DNA of 22,359 bases, from IMG/VR virus record IMGVR_UViG_3300032309_000732, positions 1-22,359 of that record, one strand, 5' to 3'. The DNA is from a virus. Of this stretch, positions 1 through 6,348 are shown piece by piece. A program made the translations under genes and the position numbers. The notes under the pieces were generated by a model. It did not search any database. It saw only the letters and a program-made list of their open reading frames with translations, and was not told the DNA's origin. Every line of letters starts with the position of its first letter. Within the stretch, counting starts at the first letter, position 1.

Positions 1-40
1 GCATGCACATATAGATGGGTCAGTGAGACAAGTAAAATGA
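1..40 (+). CDS. 3' end of an upstream gene (partial)
   Basis: Frame 2 is open from the window edge and ends at a TGA at 38-40, giving the C-terminal residues HAHIDGSVRQVK. This TGA overlaps the ATG at 37 in an ATGA junction, the arrangement used repeatedly elsewhere in this window. Too little is present to name the product. Frame 1 is also open to the edge, so the next gene could in principle start further upstream, but its residue pattern fits a start at 37 better. Confidence 0.45.
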   Translation, partial: HAHIDGSVRQVK

Positions 41-1224
41 TAGAATTTAAGCAATTCATAACAGAAGCCAAAGATGATGGCAAAGTAAAGCATATCCACC
101 ATCCAGAGGATAGACCATTAATCGATGGTAAGAAGGGTTTTGAACATGCTATGGGCGTCTTACATCAAGCTTCTGAACATGTAGCTAAAGGTAAGAATGA
201 TTCAAGCATGACGATGAAGTATGATGGCTCACCAGCTATAGTGTTCGGTCATGATCCAAAGACAAAGAAGTTCTTCGTAGCTTCCAAGTCAGCATTCAAT
301 AAGAACCCAAAGATCAACTATACTCCTGAAGACATCGAACGAAACCATGGCCATGCTCCAGGTCTAGTAGAGAAACTTAAGGATGCATTAGCACACTTAC
401 CTAAGATCGCACCTAAAGAAGGTGTATTTCAAGGTGACTTGATGTTTAGTGGTAAAGATGTGGTTCATAATCAAAACGGGTCAGCATCATTCACACCAAA
501 TACAATCACATACTCTGCACATGGTACAGAAGCACATGCGGTCAAGAAAGCTAAACTTGGTGTGGTCGTCCATACTCAATACAATGGCAGAAACCTTGCA
601 GACATGAAGGCATCACCACAATTAACACATAAGTTTAAGACACATACTGACGTATGGAACAAGTCTGCAGTACACAATTCTAACATAACAAACTATGCAC
701 CAGCTGACCAACTTAAGTTTAATAAACATATGGAAGCTGCACAAAAGATCCATACAGAAGGTGGTAAGCAGATGTATACTGCTACTGAACAGCATCAAGG
801 TGAAGGTGGTCATCTAGCTACGTACATCAACCAAACAGTTCGTAACGTAGCAAAGCCTACCGCACAAGGATTACAGCAACATATCATGGATAAGTCTCAG
901 ATCGTTCAATCAAGACTTAAGACTGCTGATAAAGCCAAAGAGAAACAACAGTCAGCTCAAGCTGAAGTCAACTATATCCAAAAGAACCGAGAACACTATG
1001 ACAACCTATTAAAGATGCATCAACACCTTGCTGCAGCAAAGAACGTATTAGTGCATACGCTTAACCAACATCCTGGAACCCTCAGCCATCATATCGATGG
1101 TAAAGAGACGCATCCAGAAGGTTACGTAGTAACACATAAGAATGAACCTACAAAGTTAGTAAACAGAGCAGAGTTCAGTAGAGCAAACCTAATGAAAGTG
1201 AGGAAACCAAATGTTAACGTTTAA
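37..1224 (+). CDS. DUF6267-type protein with ligase-like motifs and a capsid-targeting N-terminus
   Basis: 395 aa. I recognise the overall pattern as the phage family DUF6267, from memory. Residues 61-66 read KYDGSP, which resembles nucleotidyltransferase motif I (KxDG) of ATP-dependent DNA and RNA ligases. VFQGDLMF (130-137) could be motif III, EGYVV (361-365) motif IV and K373 motif V. The interval between the motif III and IV candidates is filled by a Gln/Lys/His-rich, probably helical insertion, so the spacing is longer than in typical ligases. Activity is therefore inferred, not shown. The N-terminus MIEFKQFITE-A resembles the T4 internal protein III targeting sequence MKTYQEFIAE-A, and cleavage after E10 is predicted. 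It heads a run of genes with the same tag. The ATG overlaps the upstream stop; the ribosome binding site is weak. Confidence 0.72.
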   Translation: MIEFKQFITEAKDDGKVKHIHHPEDRPLIDGKKGFEHAMGVLHQASEHVAKGKNDSSMTMKYDGSPAIVFGHDPKTKKFFVASKSAFNKNPKINYTPEDIERNHGHAPGLVEKLKDALAHLPKIAPKEGVFQGDLMFSGKDVVHNQNGSASFTPNTITYSAHGTEAHAVKKAKLGVVVHTQYNGRNLADMKASPQLTHKFKTHTDVWNKSAVHNSNITNYAPADQLKFNKHMEAAQKIHTEGGKQMYTATEQHQGEGGHLATYINQTVRNVAKPTAQGLQQHIMDKSQIVQSRLKTADKAKEKQQSAQAEVNYIQKNREHYDNLLKMHQHLAAAKNVLVHTLNQHPGTLSHHIDGKETHPEGYVVTHKNEPTKLVNRAEFSRANLMKVRKPNVNV

Positions 1225-1486
1225 AGAATACTTAAAAGAAGACAAATACAAATCAGAGACTGGTGGATTGACTCGTGCTGGTGTAGATAAGTATAACAGA
1301 GAGAATCCTGGAAGTAACTTAAAGATGGCTGTGACAACTCCTCCATCAAAATTAGACCCTAAAGGTAAAGCTGCAGGAAGACGTAAGTCGTTCTGCGCTC
1401 GTATGGGCGGAGTTAAAGGTCCTATGAAGGATGAGAACGGTAAACCAACAAGAAAAGCATTAGCCTTAAGGAAATGGAATTGTTAA
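1211..1486 (+). CDS. DUF6321-type small basic protein with capsid-targeting N-terminus
   Basis: 91 aa, very basic. After the tag MLTFKEYLKE-D comes a compact conserved phage domain that I recognise from memory as DUF6321: GGLTRAGVDKYNRENPGS at about 18-35, a KAAGRRKSFCARMGGVKGPM stretch, and the C-terminal ALALRKWNC. Its two cysteines (in SFCAR and the last residue) might bind metal, but no complete zinc site is visible. The gene overlaps the preceding one by 14 nt and has AGGA 6 nt before its ATG. The same domain recurs in other phages, often within longer modular proteins, so this may be a free-standing version of one module of a prohead polyprotein. The biochemical role is unknown. Confidence 0.78.
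   Translation: MLTFKEYLKEDKYKSETGGLTRAGVDKYNRENPGSNLKMAVTTPPSKLDPKGKAAGRRKSFCARMGGVKGPMKDENGKPTRKALALRKWNC
1468..1473 (+). promoter_or_regulatory. Shine-Dalgarno AAGGAA that selects the TTG start at 1480
   Basis: AAGGAA directly abuts the ATG at 1474, too close to serve it. AAGGA (1468-1472) lies 7 nt before the TTG at 1480. Starting at that TTG also produces the N-terminus [10 protein letters not shown], which matches the length and pattern of the neighbouring tagged proteins. Confidence 0.65.
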
Positions 1487-2088
1487 ACTTTAAAGAATAC
1501 ATCACAGAAGACAAAGACCCACAGAAGCATCATGTGATGGCGTTTGGTCGTATGAACCCTCCAACTTCTGGCCATATGGCAGTAATTAACAAAGTTCATG
1601 ATGTTGCTAAGAAACAAGGTGCAGAACACACTGTAGTGACTTCACACAGCCATGATCCTAAGAAAAACCCATTGTCTCCTCAACAAAAGAAGAAACACCT
1701 TAAACGATTTGCACCAGGTACAAACTTTAAGTCATCCTCTGCAGAGCATCCAACTATCCTACATCACGCAGCAGAACTACATAAAAAGGGTGTTACACAC
1801 CTACATGTAGTGGTAGGATCAGATCGTAAGAAAGAGATGCATACATTATTGCATAAGTATAATAACAAGAAGTCTAGTCACGGTCACTATAACTTTAAGA
1901 AGATAACTGTACACTCTGCAGGTCAAAGAGATCCTGATTCAGAGGGTGCAAGTGGAGTATCAGGTACTAAACAAAGAGAGCATGCACGTACTGGTAACTA
2001 TGCGGCGTTCCGCAAGGGTGTACCAGAACACGTATCGCATGCACATGCTAAAGAATTGATGCACGACGTACAACATGGAAGCAAATAA
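1480..2088 (+). CDS. Nucleotidyltransferase of the TxGH (NMNAT/cytidylyltransferase-like) fold, capsid-targeted
   Basis: 202 aa from the TTG start. [11 protein letters not shown] (22-32) is the nucleotide-binding motif of the HxGH nucleotidylyltransferase superfamily, in the TxGH form common in phages. [11 protein letters not shown] near residue 160 corresponds to the second signature (ISSTxxR-like) that binds the triphosphate. Known superfamily members move AMP or CMP onto NMN, pantetheine-phosphate or sugar/alcohol phosphates; the substrate here cannot be read from sequence. The N-terminal [11 protein letters not shown] is a predicted capsid-targeting and cleavage signal. The C-terminal half is rich in His, Lys and Ser. 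An alternative ATG at 1474 adds two residues (ME) but has no usable ribosome binding site. A degenerate paralogue heads the protein at 4317. Confidence 0.82.
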   Translation: MLNFKEYITEDKDPQKHHVMAFGRMNPPTSGHMAVINKVHDVAKKQGAEHTVVTSHSHDPKKNPLSPQQKKKHLKRFAPGTNFKSSSAEHPTILHHAAELHKKGVTHLHVVVGSDRKKEMHTLLHKYNNKKSSHGHYNFKKITVHSAGQRDPDSEGASGVSGTKQREHARTGNYAAFRKGVPEHVSHAHAKELMHDVQHGSK

Positions 2089-2090
2089 AA

Positions 2091-3080
2091 TTGACAGATT
2101 TAAATGAACTATTTAAGATCGTATCTGAAGGCAAAAAGCAATACGAAGAGACTGATCCAACCGGTCAAAAGATCAAGCGTGTTAAAGAACATGTTAAGGA
2201 AGATCTAAACTCATTATTCTCACAATTAGTATCACTTAAAGAAGACTTAGAAAAAGAATTAGTAGTAGAAGAAGCTAAGTTAGAACCACCAATGATAACT
2301 GAGGAGATCCCTGCTCAGCCAGTTATCCATACACCAGAAGTCAGAGCAAAACAAGTCGATGCAGACGTTGACAAATATCTGACAGACAAATCATTTCAAC
2401 AGCCAAATCCTGATCTAGTAACTAAGAACATCGATGATATCCGCAATAAGATTAAGTTTTTAGAGCAAGCCATTGGTCGTGTTGCTGCTGCCGGTCCAGG
2501 TGGCGGTGAAGTTAACCTCAGATATTTAGATGACGTAGATCGTTCAACTATCACAGATGGTTGGTATTTAAGATATAGCGCATCAAAGAAAAAATTCGAA
2601 TTTGCTGAAGTCATTTCAAGTGGTGGAAACGGAGCTACTGGTCCTGCTGGAGCAACTGGAGTTACAGGTTCAAGCGGAGCACAAGGTGCTTCAGGATTAA
2701 ATGGTTCTACTGGTCCAACAGGAGCTAGCGGAGTAAATGGTTCAACTGGACCGACAGGATCTACCGGTGTTAATGGAGCTAGTGGTGCACAAGGTGCATC
2801 GGGGGTATATACAATAAATACAGTATTAGTAACAACTTCAACTTATACTGTAGCAAGTAATGATTATTATATAGGTATTAATAGAGCAGGAACAGTTACT
2901 ATAACATTAACTACGCCATCTAATGGAACACGACTAATCATTAAAGATGAATCTGGTAATTGTTCTATTTATCCTATTACAGTATTAGGTACAGTAGATA
3001 ATGATGCAGATGGATTTATATTACAAACAGATAACGGAGCGATTGAATTGATATATCGTTCTGGATGGAGAATAATCTAA
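2091..3080 (+). CDS. Collagen-like phage fibre/structural protein
   Basis: 329 aa, starting at TTG with GGAAG about 9 nt upstream. Domains in order: a charged, probably coiled-coil N-terminal part (1-140), a [14 protein letters not shown] segment followed by [19 protein letters not shown] (about 137-175) that I recognise as a recurrent phage fibre module, a collagen-like Gly-x-y stretch rich in GAT/GPT/GAS triplets (about 178-239), and a C-terminal beta-rich domain ending [12 protein letters not shown]. Collagen-like triple helices in phages form trimeric fibres, so a virion fibre or appendage is likely; receptor binding is possible but unproven. [14 protein letters not shown] is only a weak match to the targeting tag seen in its neighbours. 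The stop overlaps the next ATG (TAATG). Confidence 0.78.
   Translation: MTDLNELFKIVSEGKKQYEETDPTGQKIKRVKEHVKEDLNSLFSQLVSLKEDLEKELVVEEAKLEPPMITEEIPAQPVIHTPEVRAKQVDADVDKYLTDKSFQQPNPDLVTKNIDDIRNKIKFLEQAIGRVAAAGPGGGEVNLRYLDDVDRSTITDGWYLRYSASKKKFEFAEVISSGGNGATGPAGATGVTGSSGAQGASGLNGSTGPTGASGVNGSTGPTGSTGVNGASGAQGASGVYTINTVLVTTSTYTVASNDYYIGINRAGTVTITLTTPSNGTRLIIKDESGNCSIYPITVLGTVDNDADGFILQTDNGAIELIYRSGWRII
2626..2808 (+). repeat. Collagen-like Gly-x-y coding repeat
   Basis: Degenerate 9-nt-phased repeats encode [15 protein letters not shown] and GVN triplets, for example the recurring GSTGPTG block. The triplet phase is maintained with no obvious interruption. This is the triple-helix segment of the fibre protein and a potential site of length variation by recombination. 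Confidence 0.85.
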
Positions 3081-3694
3081 TGACATATTTATTTAACGAT
3101 ATACAAAAAGTTAGTAAAGATGAAAACGTTAATAGTGATACAAATAGAGTTTATGTTGATGCTAAAATAACTGATTCAATAACAGTTATTACCACAGAAG
3201 AAGCTGGTGATCTATATGCATTCAATAATCATGCAACAAATGCAAATCGCGGTTGGACCATGGACAATACCATGCGTCCTGTAATTAGTTTTCAAAATGG
3301 CAGCGCTAATTCTGCAGATATAATTAAAATTATGGAATATGAGATTGGTAATAATAATGCCAATCAAAGTACTATTATATATGAATGGTATGAAGGACCA
3401 TTGACAATATCGGGGGCTGCTATTCCAGCTTGGACTACATTTGGTGTGCACAGTCAATATCGTGTGTATCAGGATCAATACTCAAGTAACCAAGGTAATA
3501 CGTTTACTGTTCCTACTGGTACTTATCAAAGACATAGTGGCATTATTATTGGTAAAAATTCTACTAGTGAAGGAAGCCCAGCAAATATGCATGGAGGCGG
3601 CAGTCCAAACATGCTAACACTATGTATGAAACGAGTAGATAATGCAACCAAACTTGATATATGGTTTACTTTTACAGTTAAGGAGCTAACATGA
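3080..3694 (+). CDS. Unknown protein, probably a beta-rich virion or fibre-associated protein
   Basis: 204 aa. The start at 3080 ([11 protein letters not shown]) overlaps the preceding stop as TAATG and has a TGGAG about 9 nt upstream; an earlier in-frame ATG at 3065 has no such site. No signal peptide or membrane segment is visible. The sequence is rich in Asn, Thr, Tyr and Gly, with a Gly/Ser/Asn stretch SEGSPANMHGGGSPNM near the C-terminus, the composition of beta-structured fibre or baseplate-associated proteins. Placed directly behind the collagen fibre gene and followed by a lipoprotein gene, it could be a fibre partner or cap. I do not recognise a family. Confidence 0.6.
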   Translation: MTYLFNDIQKVSKDENVNSDTNRVYVDAKITDSITVITTEEAGDLYAFNNHATNANRGWTMDNTMRPVISFQNGSANSADIIKIMEYEIGNNNANQSTIIYEWYEGPLTISGAAIPAWTTFGVHSQYRVYQDQYSSNQGNTFTVPTGTYQRHSGIIIGKNSTSEGSPANMHGGGSPNMLTLCMKRVDNATKLDIWFTFTVKELT

Positions 3695-4041
3695 AAAAAC
3701 TAACACTTATTGCAGCATTACTTTTAACTGGTTGTAGCTTCATTATGCCAGTACCGCATGATCCAGCTGAGGCATCAAAACTTATAGATATTAAGCAGAA
3801 GGTTGAAACATTAACCTGTGGAGCATCTAAAGATTTCCCAAGATGGCAGTCTACAGTTGATGACATGAGATGGTTGAACATGTATACAGAGTTTAGAGCA
3901 GACCCACAGGCTAAAACAATTGAAGAACTATACATCGCGACTCAAAAGGCGAGGGACGGATCAGAAGCATACTGTGAAGCTACCCTTAAACTACAAAAGA
4001 CTCGTATCCTAGTGATCGAAAAAGCATGGAAAGGCAGATAA
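3691..4041 (+). CDS. Outer-membrane-type lipoprotein
   Basis: 116 aa. MKKLTLIAALLLTG-C is a textbook lipoprotein signal: two lysines, a hydrophobic core and lipobox LTGC, with the lipidated cysteine at residue 15. Lack of Asp at +2 (it is Ser) argues for outer-membrane rather than inner-membrane retention by the E. coli rule. The mature part is mostly helical and charged and has two further Cys (in TLTCGAS and EAYCEAT) that could form a disulfide in the periplasm. It overlaps the preceding gene as ATGA. Possible roles are outer-membrane spanin or surface exclusion; neither is shown. It lacks the proline-rich character of many Rz1-type spanins, and the spanin-like gene here is 9 kb away. Confidence 0.75.
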   Translation: MKKLTLIAALLLTGCSFIMPVPHDPAEASKLIDIKQKVETLTCGASKDFPRWQSTVDDMRWLNMYTEFRADPQAKTIEELYIATQKARDGSEAYCEATLKLQKTRILVIEKAWKGR

Positions 4042-4042
4042 T

Positions 4043-4279
4043 ATGTCAGTATTAAACGAACTAAGAGCAGCAATGACAGAGCCAGGTATCAAAGGTGCAT
4101 TGGCCCAACAGTTACATGATATCACAGAACAATACAATGATGGCATCTTAAATGGTGACGAGTTCAGAGACTTGGTTACCCAGATAGGTGACGTAAAAGC
4201 TAACGATGATCTTGCAGGAGATGAGATAACTTCAAGATGGGTCGCAAATATTACAAAAGTGATACTCTCGGCTGTATAA
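4043..4279 (+). CDS. Small conserved-looking phage protein, unknown function
   Basis: 78 aa, starting one nucleotide after the lipoprotein stop with AAAGG about 9 nt upstream. The protein is acidic and largely helical (MSVLNELRAAMTEPGIKG...), ends in a short hydrophobic segment VANITKVILSAV, and has no clear membrane span or cysteine. The coupling to the lipoprotein gene suggests joint expression. I recall similar small proteins of this composition in marine T4-like phages but cannot name a family. Confidence 0.6.
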   Translation: MSVLNELRAAMTEPGIKGALAQQLHDITEQYNDGILNGDEFRDLVTQIGDVKANDDLAGDEITSRWVANITKVILSAV

Positions 4280-4282
4280 ATA
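4275..4282 (+). promoter_or_regulatory. T4-type late promoter TATAAATA
   Basis: An exact TATAAATA, the T4 late promoter -10 element used by the gp55/gp33/gp45-modified host polymerase. It spans the stop region of the preceding gene and stands about 34 nt before the ATG at 4317, leaving a leader of roughly 28 nt. This is one of the few gaps in the cluster. It would drive the modular head-protein genes and dps. Confidence 0.7.
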
Positions 4283-4316
4283 ATAGTAACAGTAATACTT
4301 TTATAGATGGATAACA

Positions 4317-5894
4317 ATGAAGAACTATAGACAACTCATAAAGGGTTTGCCTTCCAAGACCGTCATCATGACAGTCGGAAGCTTTAACCCTCCTACCTCG
4401 GTCAACGAGATGGCATTCAAACTAGTAGATAAGCTAGTGGAATCCCATAATGCTGACCACATAATCTACGTTACAGAAGACAAGGATAACTTACCTATCG
4501 ATCGTAAGCTGCACTTCCTTGAGCTCATGTTTGGTGCTATGAACTTTAAGCCATTGAACGAGTCAAACTTAACTTCTGAATTAATTAGATTAAAGAGTAA
4601 GTATAAAGATGTCATCGTAGTATCTTCTGAAGATAAAGCCAAGCTATACGAGTCATTACAAGTGGTTACTACAAGCAACGACTTAGACCATTCTAAGATC
4701 AAGTCATATGTAACAAAAGGCGACTTTGCCTCATTTAAGAAACAGATGCCTTCTACACTAAGAGAGCTGGATGCTCGTAGGCTGATGAACGAGATGAGAC
4801 AAGTTACTGGCCTAGAGTTACTCAAAGAAGAAGTCAAGTTTACTGTAGATGCACTTAGAGAGAAGTATTTTAAAGGACAGATCTACCACATAGGTGATAT
4901 CGTTGAGTCTGCTGGACAACAATACGAGATCATGGATCGTGGTTCAAACTACCTAGTCGTTGTTAATAATACTGGCGACCTATCACGTAAATGGATAAAA
5001 GACGTAAAGTTAGTAGAAGCATGTTGGACTGGATATAAACAAGTTGGCACTAAGAAAAAGGGCAGCAGAACAGTCCCTAACTGTGTACCAGAATCTGTAT
5101 TAAACCCTGCAGATCCACATAAAGACTATGCTGAGAAGAGCAAGACTCTACAAGACTTATCGCGTAACAAAGACGTAGATCAAAAAGCTGTACAACAAAG
5201 ACGCTTAGATCTAGACAAAGAATATGGTAAACTTAAAGAAGAAGTATTTAGTTATAAAGGCTATGTACCTAAGAACCTTAACAGCGAATTAGTAGAAGCG
5301 TTCAAGCTTGCAGCGATAGACTCTAAAGATCCTATAGCAATGCTTAATGCTATCAAAACAACTGATACATACTTACAATTACATGGTAAGATTGGTGATA
5401 ATCCAGATATCAATCAGCTTAAGACATATAAAGATGCTCATATTAAAGCTACTGAAGCTTTACAAAAGATCGGTGTATACGATGCTGATGAAGATAAACC
5501 TGATACTAAGATAGCAAGAAACGTATTAACATATCAAGACTTCATGAAAGCTGGCAAAGAACATGTGCCAGAAAATCCAGAGAAATATGTAGGTGAACCT
5601 CATACGACTCCAGGCCATACGTTAGCTACACGTCAACATCTACGTAGACAAAAAGTTAAGTATGTAAATGAAGCAGCATCAGTTACAGACGGAGAAGTAG
5701 AAGGACAAGTGGTTACTAAGATTAAACCACTACCGATTGAACTAGCTCCAGCTCCTGATGAACCAGGCAAACAAAGAGGTAAAGGCAATAGTGCTTTCTT
5801 TGAGAAGAAGAATAAGAAAGTAGAGAAAGAAGCTCTAGACTACCTTGACTTAGATTCATGGTTAAGACAACAATCACAACAGGCACACGGATAA
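4317..5894 (+). CDS. Modular phage protein: degenerate nucleotidyltransferase head plus prohead-peptide-like modules
   Basis: 525 aa. Residues 15-165 resemble the intact nucleotidyltransferase at 1480: VGSFNPPTSVNEMA (20-33) matches [13 protein letters not shown] but GH is replaced by VN, and KIKSYVTKGDFASFKKQMP (127-145) matches [19 protein letters not shown] although the SGT signature is lost. This half is therefore probably catalytically dead. Next come a small module IYHIGDIVESAGQQYEIMDR (189-208) with GSNYLVVV, a CWTGYKQVGTKKKGS segment ending PNCVPE (236-259) that I recognise as a recurrent phage module, and a charged helical C-terminus. Possible prohead-protease sites include LVE-A at 234 and 327 and VNE-A near 450. 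The N-terminus MKNYRQLIKG starts like the tag but lacks Glu at position 10. It follows a late promoter. Confidence 0.68.
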   Translation: MKNYRQLIKGLPSKTVIMTVGSFNPPTSVNEMAFKLVDKLVESHNADHIIYVTEDKDNLPIDRKLHFLELMFGAMNFKPLNESNLTSELIRLKSKYKDVIVVSSEDKAKLYESLQVVTTSNDLDHSKIKSYVTKGDFASFKKQMPSTLRELDARRLMNEMRQVTGLELLKEEVKFTVDALREKYFKGQIYHIGDIVESAGQQYEIMDRGSNYLVVVNNTGDLSRKWIKDVKLVEACWTGYKQVGTKKKGSRTVPNCVPESVLNPADPHKDYAEKSKTLQDLSRNKDVDQKAVQQRRLDLDKEYGKLKEEVFSYKGYVPKNLNSELVEAFKLAAIDSKDPIAMLNAIKTTDTYLQLHGKIGDNPDINQLKTYKDAHIKATEALQKIGVYDADEDKPDTKIARNVLTYQDFMKAGKEHVPENPEKYVGEPHTTPGHTLATRQHLRRQKVKYVNEAASVTDGEVEGQVVTKIKPLPIELAPAPDEPGKQRGKGNSAFFEKKNKKVEKEALDYLDLDSWLRQQSQQAHG

Positions 5895-5896
5895 AT

Positions 5897-6346
5897 ATGG
5901 ATAAATTAATAGCATCTCTTAAAGTAGCATTAGGTAATACATTTACGATGTATTTTAAAGCACACTCATATCATTGGAACGTTGAAGGAATGCATTTTTC
6001 TATGTTTCATGACTTCTTCGGCGAAATCTATGAAGACGTATATGGTGCAGTAGATCCTCTTTCAGAAGAACTACGTAAACTTGATGCGTATGCTCCTATT
6101 AGTTTAATGGAGATCTATGGTTATAAGACTATCATGGAAGATAGTTCAAAACCAGATACAGCTATAGAGATGGTCATGAATTTATTGGCAGCTAACACGG
6201 AAGTATTAAATTGTCTATCACCATTATTTGATGAAGCTACAACACAAAAACAACAAGGTCTTGCAAACTTTATTGCAGATCGTATGGATAGACATAAATT
6301 TTTCGAATGGCAACTACAAGCAACACTTAAGAACCTCGGAGCGTAA
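5897..6346 (+). CDS. Dps-like ferritin (DNA-protecting, iron-oxidising protein)
   Basis: 149 aa from the ATG two nucleotides after the previous stop; an in-frame ATG at 5858 would add 13 poorly conserved residues. The Dps family forms 12-subunit shells that oxidise Fe(II) with peroxide at sites shared between subunits. The signature YHWNVEGMHF is followed by FHDFF, D and E at the expected spacing: aligned with E. coli Dps, the equivalents of H51, H63, D78 and E82 are present, while D67 is replaced by Gly. The usual Lys-rich DNA-binding tail is absent. It lies between genes for predicted head-internal proteins under a late promoter, so virion packaging or late DNA protection is plausible but untested; it lacks the targeting tag. 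Confidence 0.85.
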   Translation: MDKLIASLKVALGNTFTMYFKAHSYHWNVEGMHFSMFHDFFGEIYEDVYGAVDPLSEELRKLDAYAPISLMEIYGYKTIMEDSSKPDTAIEMVMNLLAANTEVLNCLSPLFDEATTQKQQGLANFIADRMDRHKFFEWQLQATLKNLGA

Positions 6347-6348
6347 GA

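Noticed and set aside
622-813. Antisense reading frames here and at several other places (for example 4466-4837, 9013-9411, 12889-13299)
   Set aside because: They lie opposite well-supported genes, have cysteine- or serine-rich low-complexity products and no domains; all real genes here are on the + strand.
5890-5897. GATAAATA before dps as a late promoter
   Set aside because: One mismatch to TATAAATA and overlap with the ATG make it unsuitable for dps; the box at 4275 covers this gene.
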